Shown here: in pieces, positions 34,505 to 45,863 of the stretch | Layout: each line of letters opens with the position of its first letter | Position numbering within the stretch: position 1 is the stretch's first letter | Assembly (NCBI GenBank): GCA_014904845.1 | Contig: MU119218.1 | Coordinates: forward strand, 55,536-119,535 | DNA length: 64,000 nt | Source: Acephala macrosclerotiorum | Taxonomy: Eukaryota > Ascomycota > Leotiomycetes > Helotiales > Mollisiaceae | Direction of reading: 5' to 3' | Notes under the pieces: generated by a model | Seen by the model: the letters and a program-made list of their open reading frames with translations, nothing else | Databases searched by the model: none | What the model was told of the DNA's origin: nothing | Position numbers and translations under genes: made by a program

Positions 34505-37500
34505 ATGGACGCCAAAAAGAAGCTCGATCCGAAGAGGCTTGGGCTCTGGATTGAAAAGCGTATCGACGCAATATGGACAAATCTCCTCACGAACCACCTC
34601 TGGCAGAGGATGTTGAAAAACACCCTCGCAACGACGCTCACAGTTATCCTTGCTCTCATACCTGCGGTGGTTCGTGTATATGGAAAAGCAGCATACCTAG
34701 CTCCAATCACTACAGTCTTCGGGCATCCTGGCAGAAGATTTGGGATGATGGCAGAAGCTCTGGTTCTTGCTGCTAGTGGGACATTACTGGGAATGGGATG
34801 GTCTTGCTTTGGGCTATACCTGTCAAGTTTAGTCTATGATCACAACGCTCCTGCTGCATACACAATACGTGGACTGTTCTTAGTGGTGGCTTTGATCTTT
34901 CATGGGTTCTTGAGGTCACATACTCCGAGGTTATTCATATTTGTGTTACTGTTGGTCATTGTATCCGTAGTCAGTCTGACAAGTACTGCTACTTCGGTTT
35001 CAAAGACCACGGTCACTACGCTATTGTATCCTATCCTCACAGCTGCTGGTATTCTGTTGCTTGTCAATACCACAATTTTTCCAGAGTTCTCCAACAGCTT
35101 CCTTGGTATCACGACCATTGAGACTCTTGGTGAGACTGTGGGAACTCTTCGGGATGCTGGCAAGTACTTTGTACATATAGTCGAGGAAGGCAAGTTTAAA
35201 GAAGAGCAAGTCGCGGACGAGGGCGATGGAGCAGAATTAGGCAAGGCGACCACTACCGCTGAGAAACCGCCTAAGAAGTCTGGTGGCAACGCTGAGCCCA
35301 CCAAGCTTCGGCAACTCTTCCGTAAGCTCAGGCGAGGCAAGAAACACAACGACGAGAAGGGGAAAGAGGAGGGACAACCGTCTACTGAAGCTCCCAAAGC
35401 AGTCAAGTTGAAATCATTAACAGACTCGAAGGCGAAGTTGCGAGCCAAGTTGGCGAGCTGCAAAGCTGCTCAACAAGAGTGTAACTTTGAGTTGGCATGG
35501 GCTGTGCTGCCTCCGAGAGATCTCAAACCCATCAGTGACACCCACATGAAGAAACTTGTTGCCAACACAATAGCACTTATTGGTGCTTGTGAGAGCAAAT
35601 ACGCTTTGATGGGAGACGAAGACGACAAAAAGGGGCAAGAGGGTAAAGACGAGCATCAGCTCAAGAAAGTGGCAGAAGAAGTCGGCCTCGAGAGTGGAGA
35701 CGATTCGTCACGTCCTGGTACAGGTGCGAACAGTTCTCAAGATGACACTGGGGACGAGAAGCAGGATGCGAAGAAACGGAAGGATCAAAAGAAGAAGAGT
35801 AGAAGCCAGACGAGGCTTCAAAGGGAGCTAAAAGATCTCGAGCTAATCAAGCCGAAGAAAGAAATTGAGTCTGGCGATACTGAGCTTTTGAGGGTTCTTG
35901 TTCGACGCATCACCAAGCCGCTTGCTGGTCTTCAAGAAAAAATCGACAGGAGCGTGGATGTAGTCACCTCAGCTCTAGCATATTGCTATGACGTTCCGAA
36001 ACTGCCATCTGGTGCTCGTGCACCGAGTGGAATCCAGCTTGAAGAAATCGACATTCGGGTCGACATTTTGACCGAAGCATTGGCAGACTTTGACAGAGAC
36101 TCTGCTCTGGCTCTGGAAACAGCTGCAGTCATGAACGATCTGGATCAACCTCAAATTGACGTTATGCCACGTATGGAGACTTTTCTCATTTCATCTTTCC
36201 TATTGAACCTACGGCAGGCAGCTCTCCATACATTAGAGATGCTCAATCACTCCCGATTTATAGTGGAGAAGCGTCAAGCAAGACATGGTCGTCACAGACT
36301 TTACGCTCCCAGAATCAACTGGCGTAAATGGCTCAACTCAGGAGGTGAAGAGGATTCATTCGCGTTGCCGGAGAGCGGAAAACAAGATGCGCGAAGGGGC
36401 AAAAAAGTAGAGTCGCAAGACGATGATGATTCTATCACAAGTCAAGAAACACTATTGTCGAAGAAGAAAAGGGATGAAGAATCAGGAAAAAGCCAATCTC
36501 GGTCTCCAAAACCAGCCATCAAAGCCAATCAAGCCGTGGCAGCGAAACGCAAAGGTAATAAGCCAATGAAAGACACTTTTATGTTTCGATTCCGCAACAG
36601 CTTAGCAGATATCCTCGAGTACATTGTCGGGAGCGAAGATGTGCTGTATGCGATCAAGCCCACAGTTGCAGTATTCTTAGTCGCTTGGCCAGCGTTCCTT
36701 CATCAGTGGAATTCTTGGTACTCTTTGAATAGGGGTCTTTGGGCAGCACTTCAACTTGTGTTGATTACGGAAGTCGCTATCGGCACATCGGTAATGACAT
36801 TCGCATTGCGTGGAGTGGGAACAACAATAGGTTGCATGTGGGGATACGCCGCATATGAGGCAAGACACGGGAACCGGGTTGTCTGCGTCGTTCTCATCGT
36901 CATAGGAATCATTCCCTCGACTTACATTCAGCTCGGTAGCAAGTACGTCAAGGCTGGAATGGTTTCGATCATCTCGATGTGTATCGTCGCTCTCGCAACA
37001 GAAGATGGAACTGTGCCGGGAAGCGCAACGGAAAACTTCTTGAAGCGATGGATAGCGTTCCTCATTGGCGGAGTCGTCGCCTTGATCGTTGAGGTCGTCC
37101 TCCTCCCTGTCAAAGCACGAGATCGTCTTGTAGAATCACTAGCTGCTTCCATGCGCCAAATCAGCGAAATGGAAGCATGTCTAGCGTATGGAGTCGAGAC
37201 CGAGGCAAACGTGGACGTCCATTCGGCAGAGGTTTCAGCAAGATTTGAGAGAGCGAAAGGGAAAGCACAAGGCGCTCTAACGGCTGCGGAAACATTCTTG
37301 CCATTCTGTGCTAACGAGCCTCGACTTAAGGGGTCTTTCAAAGGACTTGCTCTTGTGTACGCCGAGATTTTGTATGTCTTGCATGCCGTCGTGGACCGTA
37401 TGGACAACATGCTGCATCTTCGCCACGAATATGGCTCGGGAGTGTTAGAAGAGCTGAACGAGAAGGTATATCCATATCGCCGCAATGTTGCTGGTGCAAT

Positions 37501-38218
37501 CACGCTTGTCCTATTCGCATGCCACGAAGCTCTCACTACCAAGCTGCCTCTTCCTCAATTCCTGCCGTCCGCTCGTCTGGCTCATCTCCGTATGGTCAAT
37601 CGTGTCCGTGAAGTCGTGCTTGCTGGTGATGTTCACAAGATGAACACAACCGAGCGATCCGAGATAGAGGTCAACATGGTGAAGCGTGTCGTGAGACAGA
37701 AATTCCTAAGCTGGAACGCAGCGTCTGCGGGGCAGATTGAAGTCATCGAGTACCTCGAAGAGCTTGTCGACTTGGTGAAGCTACTCGTCGGAGCCAACGA
37801 ATTCAGGAGCGGTATGTTGATGCGACCAACATATCGAGAATATGTTGACCGGATCGATCGCAGCGCAATAGAGCTCGAGAAGAAGGAACGACAGGAGGGT
37901 GCATCTCGTAGCGAAGCAACCGTCAGCCAGGAAGACGGTGAAGAAGATGAGCTACGCGATATTGTGCCCGAAGCGGATGCGCCGAAGAGACCCGTTCGGC
38001 GGAGGACGACATTCTCGACGAATCAAGAGGGAATGGAGAAGTTGAAGAAGACGACCAGCGAGACGCAAAAGTTTGAGCAGCAGAAACAAGCGAATGAAGA
38101 GGAATTGCCGAGGTCTTTGCAAAGAGTCAGGAGTCGAAGGATCGAGGAGATGGAGTTGGTGAAAAGTCGTAGTCGCGAGGAAGGGAAGAAAAGAGAAAGA
38201 AAACATCGACAGGATTGA
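34505..38218 (+). CDS. FUSC/ArAE-family membrane protein (Bre4-like)
   Basis: This is an intronless frame of 1237 residues. Two membrane blocks of five to six helices each lie at about 40-200 and 715-880. They are separated by a long charged cytosolic loop and followed by a soluble C-terminal domain of about 250 residues and a basic tail. This order (ArAE_2-like N-terminal block, FUSC-type second block, DUF2421-like end) matches fungal relatives of plant aluminium-activated and bacterial aromatic-acid exporters, including the fission-yeast brefeldin-A-sensitivity protein. The role is probably export of an organic anion or a related compound at the plasma membrane or vacuole; the substrate is not known. 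The loop has many acidic/basic runs and SQ/SP sites. No start ambiguity was seen. Confidence 0.87.
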   Translation: MDAKKKLDPKRLGLWIEKRIDAIWTNLLTNHLWQRMLKNTLATTLTVILALIPAVVRVYGKAAYLAPITTVFGHPGRRFGMMAEALVLAASGTLLGMGWSCFGLYLSSLVYDHNAPAAYTIRGLFLVVALIFHGFLRSHTPRLFIFVLLLVIVSVVSLTSTATSVSKTTVTTLLYPILTAAGILLLVNTTIFPEFSNSFLGITTIETLGETVGTLRDAGKYFVHIVEEGKFKEEQVADEGDGAELGKATTTAEKPPKKSGGNAEPTKLRQLFRKLRRGKKHNDEKGKEEGQPSTEAPKAVKLKSLTDSKAKLRAKLASCKAAQQECNFELAWAVLPPRDLKPISDTHMKKLVANTIALIGACESKYALMGDEDDKKGQEGKDEHQLKKVAEEVGLESGDDSSRPGTGANSSQDDTGDEKQDAKKRKDQKKKSRSQTRLQRELKDLELIKPKKEIESGDTELLRVLVRRITKPLAGLQEKIDRSVDVVTSALAYCYDVPKLPSGARAPSGIQLEEIDIRVDILTEALADFDRDSALALETAAVMNDLDQPQIDVMPRMETFLISSFLLNLRQAALHTLEMLNHSRFIVEKRQARHGRHRLYAPRINWRKWLNSGGEEDSFALPESGKQDARRGKKVESQDDDDSITSQETLLSKKKRDEESGKSQSRSPKPAIKANQAVAAKRKGNKPMKDTFMFRFRNSLADILEYIVGSEDVLYAIKPTVAVFLVAWPAFLHQWNSWYSLNRGLWAALQLVLITEVAIGTSVMTFALRGVGTTIGCMWGYAAYEARHGNRVVCVVLIVIGIIPSTYIQLGSKYVKAGMVSIISMCIVALATEDGTVPGSATENFLKRWIAFLIGGVVALIVEVVLLPVKARDRLVESLAASMRQISEMEACLAYGVETEANVDVHSAEVSARFERAKGKAQGALTAAETFLPFCANEPRLKGSFKGLALVYAEILYVLHAVVDRMDNMLHLRHEYGSGVLEELNEKVYPYRRNVAGAITLVLFACHEALTTKLPLPQFLPSARLAHLRMVNRVREVVLAGDVHKMNTTERSEIEVNMVKRVVRQKFLSWNAASAGQIEVIEYLEELVDLVKLLVGANEFRSGMLMRPTYREYVDRIDRSAIELEKKERQEGASRSEATVSQEDGEEDELRDIVPEADAPKRPVRRRTTFSTNQEGMEKLKKTTSETQKFEQQKQANEEELPRSLQRVRSRRIEEMELVKSRSREEGKKRERKHRQD

Positions 38219-39128
38219 TGGCGATGTGACTTCGTCAAGGCTATGCCTGTAGATGAAAGCTCATCTGCAAATCAATACAAAAGAAATTTCTCCCATCCCC
38301 ATTACGCGTCGATCTTGCTTGAATCGCGTTCTCTGTGCTTGTTGCATTCTACCATTTGTCTCCCAACCCAGGCCTCCTCGCTTCAGCCAAGCGAAGTTGA
38401 CCACCAAACCCCCTAAAAGTAAACAAACCAAACCAAACCAAACCAAACCACCAAAAAAAATCCATTGAAAGTAAAACGAAACAGCAAAAACAATAGCCCG
38501 ATGGCTCTTGAAAATCCCCCGGTGTTGAGTGGGATTTTTTTGTTGTCCTTGAGGAGGTGTCCCCCGAAAATTGGCGTGTGCTCTCGCTTTTGAGCTCGGG
38601 GCAGGCGATTTTATCTCTTTTTCCACCGCGAAGCACAATTTGACCTGAACTACCAAGACTGGTAGCCGCTTGTTGTGCTTCGATATTGAATTTTTGCTTA
38701 TTTAAATCTATATCAGGTGTTCAGTAGTTGAGGTTAGGACTAAGGGATTTCGGAGTTGAGGCTATTTTGACTCTACGCGGCTACGCGACGTGGTTCTAGT
38801 CTCATACGTATTGGTTATTCACGATTTGTGGATTTCAACGTTCTGAGTTTGAAGGCGCACTGGAGAGGAAAAGCTTTCAGGAAATTTTCCGACTTTGTCA
38901 TCTTTCTCCTCACCTTCGGTCACCTCCGACCTCCTCGTTATCTCGACTCGCATCTAAGTCGTTAACCTGAGGCAGAGTAACGTATCCCTTGCTATCTAAC
39001 ACTCTTGTCTTCCTTTCTCTCAGCTCCACATCAAAATACCCCCAATCAAGTCCATATCTAGGTCTCGGGCCCAGATTTCACCATCCCAGGCTAAAGGTCC
39101 CTTGCTTCCAAATACACTCCCACCTCAT
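38219..39128. repeat. Intergenic with AAACC tandem repeat
   Basis: A short pentanucleotide tandem (AAACC, about five copies) lies at 38424-38451 and is followed by an A run. Open frames on the minus strand over it are low complexity. No gene seen. Confidence 0.45.
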
Positions 39129-41662
39129 CTATCTCTCATCCTCCTCGCGAATATCCAACGCAAATCTAGGATCACAAGTACTACTTCCAGCAAACAGACT
39201 TGCTATTCCGACGATTAAGCATGGCTCATGGCACAGCAATTTATCCATGCCTCGCATGAGTAGATATAAACCAATGGTACAGCTTGTCGTGATCGCGAGT
39301 AGGATCTGAAGCATGGTCTTGGGTACATTTATGCTGCACGATTCTTTGTTGCTGCATCTCCAAAGTCCCAAGGAAAGTTGAGGGCGTCGAAGTGGCGCTC
39401 GAGCTGCTGGAATTGGAGAGTGGTGTGCGCATGTGTATTGACATGAGTTGTGCCATGTATCATTGGTACATTCTCTGTACAGCACCTATCAACGATGTAT
39501 CTCCATCTGTCCCTAGAGCTTCGTCGAATGGCAACAAATTGGTGCCATGAAGGAAGATGAGACTGAAGAAAGGACCAATTTATGTTGACCAAGAGACGTT
39601 CCCTGAATTGCCAGGGTCAGGAGCATTGATGCATTGAATCCTCCAATGGTTGAAGTTGTACGAGAAAATTGTGGTGTTATCGACAGGATTGCGGACCGGG
39701 GTTGCGGATGATGTGTCCACCTTGACATCTGGGTAAGAAAAACGTGTTTCGGCATTAAGTTCTGTGATGCTCTGGTAGCAGTAGTAGTTCTCCGAGAAGG
39801 GAGGAGTTGAATTATCCGCTGGAGAGTATCCAAAGGCGTATCCGAAAGAGGGGCAGCCGGAAACACCTTCAAGGTCATAGATCAATGGAAGATCTATCAA
39901 CTCAGCGCCTGTAACGTTCCCAGTCATCGGTACCATATATTGAGTCCACCCGCTATTCATTGCTGTATTCTTCGATTCTGAGGAATGCAGGCCGCAAATA
40001 GAAGAAGTCGTCGCTTCGAAAGTTCTATTCAAATAGGCTGTGGGTTTTGCACAATGCTCTCTGTCAGGTAATCCAAGAACATCTAACTATCAACGTCGGA
40101 CCAAGTTTGATTACTTCTAGTAGTTGGGCCTGAAAGAATGATTCCGTTTATGGATGGATTCATTTGGTACGAAAGTGTGGCAGGTTCGGCAGCATACGAA
40201 AGATTACACAGTAATGTCTAGGATGCAAGGACTGTAGGCGTCCCATTTTGAGAGTTGTACTCGAAATCGAAAATCTAGTAGACGCTCCGACCATTCCTAT
40301 CATATGATGCATTCAAGCTATTTCTCGGAGCATAGGCCCGCGCCGTATATTTTTGACGAGTGGGACAATCTGGCAGCTCGGAAGAGAGAGGGGCTTCGGT
40401 ACAGACATCGATTGAGATGGCACCCCAAGCATCGATATATATGGCCTTAATTGAAGTCTCGTTATCATACATAATGGTAACATTCGGGGAGAAAGGCGTG
40501 AGTCGGCAGTCCGCCTGCGGGAAAAGCACATTGACAGGAACGCTGATTGTAGTATTTTGACTAAACAGTTGTGACTTGTGTTTGTAGAAGACGACAGTCC
40601 CATCCTTTGTGGTCCCTATTGGGTAGTCCATGCCAATTGAGCAATACTAGCAACAAGTGATGAGACGGTAGCGTCTGGGCCGTCTGTTTTTAAAACCGGG
40701 TAGCTAGAACCGGGATCCATAAGCAATTAGGTCGAGACCAAGGAAAAATTGTAGCCGTGAGGGTCATCGGTGTCGAAACGACAAGGCTCGTGGAAAACAA
40801 CATCTGAGGGCTGGTGAGCGCCTGCATATCAGATACGAATGGCAGAGCACTGTCAGTAAATTTCAGCAACAAGAAGCCCATTGCGCCTATAGTGACTGCG
40901 ACATGCTTGTTCCCGATGGCGCTATACAGTGCGAAAGGTTAAGACGGAGAAATGTAATCACGAAGGAGGCTCGATGCTGGCGCATCTCTTTTGAGCAACT
41001 CTCTCTATGGTTGAAGAGCTTTGTAGCAAAATTCGGTCTGCCGCTAGAGTCCTACAAAAACAACAAACACAGCGGTAGGGGTTAAGGTCCATAATTTTGA
41101 CGCATCAATCAAGATCGAGAAGCCGCCATGACTCTCGTTCCGGTGCCACAAAAACACCAGAGCGCCTGCGAGAAAGAGAGCAACAAACAGCAGGCTAACG
41201 ATTAGAGGCTTAGAGAGCTAAACGAAATTCTATCTCTTCTCTCGATAGGTATCATCGGTTGAGAGGGCAAAAGGAGTGGTATTGTGATGTCTAATCTGCC
41301 CATCTACCTAGATGGGGATGTTCCCTTAATAAAGTAAATTCGCTAGTGCATCCAAACTAGCTGAGACCCCCCATATGAGCCGATGCTTGATCGAGCGTGA
41401 GACCTCATGTCAACATCGAACACTGTCTCAGTGCATTTTCCACCAATACCACCTAAATACGAGATCTCAACTGACAGGTATTCAAGACTTGAAGTGAGTG
41501 GCCTGTATTGGTCGCTGGGACAGGCTTAGTTGGACTGGTAGACGAAGTTGTTGTGCTTGCCTCCTTCTCCCAGCCGCCACCGCCATTATCACAGGTGTCT
41601 TCGTCCTCTGGAAGATATGGAGAAGAATCAATGGGCCAGAGAGTGGACAAGAAAGGCATCAT
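39129..41662 (-). pseudogene. DUF3433-type fungal membrane protein, decayed
   Basis: Read on the minus strand, one protein can be followed: a disordered N-terminus, a transmembrane helix (LIVSLLFVALFLAGALVFLW), a second helix (LWTLTPTAVFVVFVGL), then QTEFCYKALQP, stop, RELLKRDAPASS, DYISP and NKHVAVTIGAMGFLLLKF. Lumenal parts with N-glycosylation sites follow (MDYPIGTTKDGT, ELPDCPTRQKY; ELIDLPLIYDLEG), then a last helix (MLQILLAITTSCTIGLYLLM) and HEPCLIVGIASLFAGS. This order is that of fungal DUF3433 proteins of unknown function. Stops break it; the one at 41005-41007 (CCA TAG AGA) stands where relatives have Trp. Frame changes occur further down. Roughly 800 residues of original protein are represented. 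Confidence 0.75.
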
Positions 41663-41709
41663 GAACGAGAGAACTGGCCTTCATCGAAGATTATTTCGCT
41701 TTACAACTA

Positions 41710-41893
41710 GGCTTCTTCATGGGGCCCTATGAGTTTTTGTAATCCTTGCCTAGGCAAAAAATCGCAAGTAAACTTGCCGAAAACTCGGTTTTGCATATTT
41801 GAGCATTAGGCCCTTTCTCGGATGTTACACTACCTAAATTTCCCCCCGCCGCACGTCCGGTGGCCCGAGCTCACGGGGCCCCATGAAGCAGCC
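41710..41893. mobile_element. MITE-like element with TA target duplication
   Basis: The left end GGCTTCTTCATGGGGCCC and the reverse complement of the right end GGCTGCTTCATGGGGCCC match at 17 of 18 positions, and the match continues with TGAG two bases further in. TA flanks both sides (41708-41709 and 41894-41895). The 184-bp body has no coding frame. Terminal inverted repeats plus a TA duplication fit a non-autonomous Tc1/mariner-type element. It lies just beyond the N-terminal end of the DUF3433 pseudogene. Confidence 0.65.
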
Positions 41894-43392
41894 TATTTAC
41901 GACATCTGAAATGTTCAGCCTCACCTCGTGCATGCCACCTAGGATCACTGTGCAGCATCGATCCTTCTGCAGTGTACACACACAAGTCAGGCCAAGCGAC
42001 AACCTTGCAAGAACCCAATAAAGAGTTTGGGGGCGGAGTAGGGGGATGCATGTTCTCAGAACGATCAAATTAGTGGCTGCGGCGCTAGCGGCCGCCCTAA
42101 GATAACCTCACCTCACCTTGCTCTGACTTCTCTCAAGACTACAACCTTCTTGGAAGGCCTTATTAAACTACACAAAGCTCGTCAATACCGTCATAAACCA
42201 TACATTGACGTCCCAAGAAGTATTAATACGAAGGAACTCGAGGGTAATTTGACACTTGATATTCAAAAGATTCTCTGCAGCAAGACTACAATTTTCCTAT
42301 CCCTTCGGTCTCCACTTAGTCGTCCATATATACTCGCCCGACCAGGCCGACCTCGCGCTCAACGCAAGCCTCGCATTCTACCACAACGCCAAGCGACCTT
42401 ATATATCCTTCCCATCGAAAGCTTCGACAAATAGGATGGCCTCCGAGTTCGCGAAAACCTCTCCGCAATTTGTGTGTTGCTTGCTTGGCTGTGATGATTA
42501 GCCATATCTTTTCAATTACTTCGAGAGCTTGATCTGTGTAATCATAGCCAATTTGCGTTCCTCGAGCAGCTGTTAGAGTGAACATGAGAATGAAACGCTT
42601 TGGATGAATGCTCAAATGAGATTCTCATACGAAAAGATATTCTCATGAAAGGGAGTGATGTTCTTTGTTTCAACGAAGGTACTTCCATTGAGTAGGGATG
42701 CGCTTGACAAGTCGTTGAGTCAGTCTCTCGATCACCACCAAAAACTGCCAACCCATGTATGTCGAGCAAACTTGCTAGCAGCCCGTACTTGAAGCAGTAT
42801 AATTCAATGTTGGGACTCGCCTGAGTCTGTTCCTTGTTACAGTTGTCCAATCTCAAGAAGATGACTACCAGAAGACAATGATCCATAGACCGGAAGCTAA
42901 GGCAATGTAAAGTCAAAAAAGGTGCTGGGCACGTGATAAAATATTGTCCAGTTCAATGGCTGTCAACTTGACTGGAAGAAGAGAAATCAACATGGGAACC
43001 AAGATAGAGGACGGCAAATTCTCAGCTCCGAGTTTCTACACTGTTTGCAATGGACTTGAGGCTGCACTGCAACCATGATGCTGCTGGTATAGTGGTTAAG
43101 CTTCACCTTCATCAGTTGTTGACTTCAACAATTCATTGCAGTACCATCATTACAACCTATTTTAATGTATGAAAATACTTCAATGAAGCCCTCACAGTTA
43201 CGGATTTCCATATTCCCAAGTTCTGCACCAAGACTAAAGTGACTGTTCCTGTCGAGCGAGGTAACACAAGATTTTGGACATTCAGGTTTTAGCGCCACGC
43301 TAAAATTCAGCACCCATCGACCAACCTTCTTCCAAAACGTCTCTTTCACGGACCACTTTCCACTACCAAAGACAAAACACGTCGTTATCAAT
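41894..43392. other. Intergenic, no gene supported
   Basis: Several frames of 80-120 codons occur on both strands (for example 42316-42615 and 42542-42916, minus), but they overlap each other and carry no motif I recognise. A tRNA-like A-box (TGGTATAGTGG) at 43085-43095 has no matching tRNA body. Confidence 0.35.
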
Positions 43393-43791
43393 ATGGATCA
43401 CTTCTGTGATCAGCTCTGTATCGTCCGCCACGATGCGACTGACCCAAGACAAGCCATCGTCTCCTTCGAAGACTTCGAAACAACCTACAACAAGTACCAC
43501 GAACGCGACCTACGAAAGTTGACCGGACGTCATCTTCAAGGAAAGAAAGTCCGATACAAGAACAAGAATCTCCAGCTAGTCTATCAGCAATTCTGTTCGT
43601 GATTTTCACTACCCAGATAACAAACGCAACTGATGGTCTCAGGGCACGAATCCAATCCTTATAAAAGCATGATAGTCACTCTTTGGGAACGAACCGAGAA
43701 ATTCGGCATATCTCCTGCGAAATTCGACTATCTGTGGCGATTGACGGAATTCTACGTACCGGAAGGGGAATCGGCGGCTCACGATCGGTAG
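43393..43791 (+). CDS. Small two-exon protein of unknown function
   Basis: Exons 43393-43594 and 43643-43791 give 116 residues. The 48-bp intron starts GTTCGT (a weak donor), has a CTGAT branch-like site and ends CTCAG. Both sides of the splice look like real protein. Exon 1 ends LVYQQF and exon 2 continues WHESNPYKSMIVTLWERTEKFG and on to LWRLTEFYVPEGE. The product is charged, helix-rich and aromatic-rich (several Trp, Phe and Tyr), has no signal peptide or membrane segment, and contains a basic stretch GRHLQGKKVRYKNKN. I do not recognise the family. Without splicing the frame stops right after the donor. It could be an orphan gene or a remnant of a larger one; neighbouring genes are dead or absent. 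Confidence 0.5.
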
Positions 43792-44375
43792 ATGAGAGAG
43801 AAGGTCTTGTGGAAGGATACATGTCTGTACCCCGGTCTTGCATGTTGAGATAATGTCCATGCTGATATTTTGTAGCACCACCACTCAAAAAGTGCGCGCC
43901 ATTCCCGTTCACTGACCCGAGGGATCCTTACTATTCCAAGATGAAACCCGCTCCGAATTCCAGGGGTTACAAGGACGGTGGAAAGGTAGTGGCGGAAGGA
44001 CGGAACGCGGGCACGGGGCGGACATCATCGCAGATAACTCGAACCGGAACCCTCTTCTCCATTCATGTGCTCAGTAGGGTCAATTTGACTGCGCAAAGTA
44101 CGCAACCCGTGGTAGAGATTGAGAGAGTCAGTCTGTTTACAGTTCAACTCAGGCTGTTCAATGCTGCGCGTTGGAAGGGCGTGGACTGGGGATCTTGTCT
44201 GTCACCTTCGCTTATTTTCGGGTAGGCCCCTTTTGCGTCAGCGTTGGGAGTTCTTCCGACATTTCTTCATAAGAAACTACTAATACAGCAATCAAAGAAC
44301 CCCCTTTCATCTGCGTCATTCTAGATCTCAGCGCTTCCTTCTATTGCCTCTAAAAATCATCTAAATTAGCTCAAA
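43792..44375. other. Intergenic, nothing recognised
   Basis: A 94-codon frame at 43941-44225 has a composition typical of chance translation. No repeat or RNA gene seen. Confidence 0.35.
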
Positions 44376-45863
44376 TTAAGCCGCGGACGGAGGAGTAGCA
44401 TCCGCGACCTTCTCCTTCACCTTTTTCAACCCATACTCACTCTTTAACTCCTTCCTCATCTTGATCTCCTTCTCAATCAAAACTAACACGAACCCAAGTC
44501 CAGCAATAGCGATCCCAACCTGCCACACCGTCTTCAAGGCATCCGTATACACCCCAATAATCTGCTCTCTCGCTTGCCCTCCAAAACCATAAATTAACTC
44601 TCTGCTTGCATACTCATACGCTTTCCCGCCCTGCAAAAGCCCTCGAGCAGTTGAGTCATCGATCCGATACAGAAGTTTATCGAATTACGTGTTAAACACC
44701 GCAACAGGGATCGATACGCCCCAGATAGCACCAAAGCTACGGATGAAACTAAACAAAGCGGTCGAGGCAGCAGCGTCGAAATCCTGGAGCGAGACTTGGA
44801 TCGCAGATAACAAAGAACTTACAATCGTTCCCGAACCAGCCGCAATTATTCCCAGGCTTGTGCGGCTTTTGAATAGGCGGGAAGGGACGGTAGGTTCCGT
44901 GCACCACGAAGAGGACTAGTAGGGTTGAAAGAGAACGAGACCCGCGAGTCCGAGGGTGAGGGGAATAAGGACTCGCCAGGATGACCAAGGCGCTTTGGTT
45001 CCTGCGTCTGTCAAGGCAATGAAGATGGTGATTAGAGAGGGGGTGAGAATGAGGTTTCTCAGCCAGTCGATTCGTTTCAAATTTTCGATGAAGGTCGATT
45101 CTTTTTTGTAGTGGACTTGGAGGAAGGGGACGAGAAAGGTCAGGATGGCGCCTCCGACAGGGAAGGTTCAACCAAAATACCCACTATATCGTGTCAGCAA
45201 ACTTTTGGAATGAGAAACGACTAGGCTGAACTTACCCTCCAGCTATTTCCTTGAACGATAATCCCACCGAGTATAGGTCCCACAGTAGTGCCAATGGTAA
45301 TTGCGCCCATGATTATTCCCATGAATTTGCTTCGCTCGCGAAGAGGGATCAAGTCACAGATGATGAGATCGACGAGCATAGTGATGCCTCCACTTCCAAT
45401 GCCTTGTATTGTCCATCCAGCGATGAGCATAGCACCGTTGGTAACCCAACCACAAATTGCACTCCCAATGATCAAAATAACAACACTTGATATTATGGGC
45501 TATCGCTTACCCCAGATATCGGCAGAGGTTGAAGCATTCTTGACGAGTTGGGATTAGCAGGAGTACGAGGACAAGAGAGAGTTGCACTCACGACGTTAAG
45601 AAGTATGAATTTGCAATCCAGGCATAATTGCTACCAACGTCTAGATTGTGGACAATGGTAGGTAGTATGGTTGATATGATCGTTGCTTCGGCAGCAAAGA
45701 GCAACCCGGTGATGGAGAGAGCGACGGATACTATCTAAAAGCGCCAGTCATGGACTTGAGTGTCGGGCTCGGATTTGTTTGAGCCATCGCTACTCTCAGA
45801 CGGTGTCTCTTTTGCTGTGTTGATCTCTTCTTTTTTGGAATTTTCTGCTGGAAGAGAAGACAT
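44376..45863 (-). pseudogene. MFS drug:H+ antiporter (DHA-type), decayed
   Basis: From the ATG at 45863 an acidic N-terminus leads to VHDWRF, then TAG (45735-45737), then IVSVALSITGLLFAAEATIISTILPTIV, the usual first helix with Trp expected at the stop (TGG to TAG). Further helices are recognisable but spread over frames: VGSNYAWIANSYFLTS, GWTIQGIGSGGITMLVDLIICD with the loop 4-5 motif, IPLRERSKFMGIIMG, VGGAILTFLVPFLQVHY, WRVLIPLTLGLAGLVLF, and a C-terminus with GFGGQAREQIIGVY and VWQVGIAIAGLGFVLVLIEKE. The order matches 14-helix fungal multidrug transporters. Several stops and frame changes rule out a working protein, although some shifts coincide with possible introns. Confidence 0.78.

Noticed and set aside
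42316..42916. Minus-strand frames of 99 and 124 codons
   Set aside because: They overlap in different frames and show no domain or splice logic that joins them.
43075..43150. TGGTATAGTGGTTAAG resembling a tRNA D arm
   Set aside because: No good anticodon stem or acceptor pairing follows; at most a degenerate relic.
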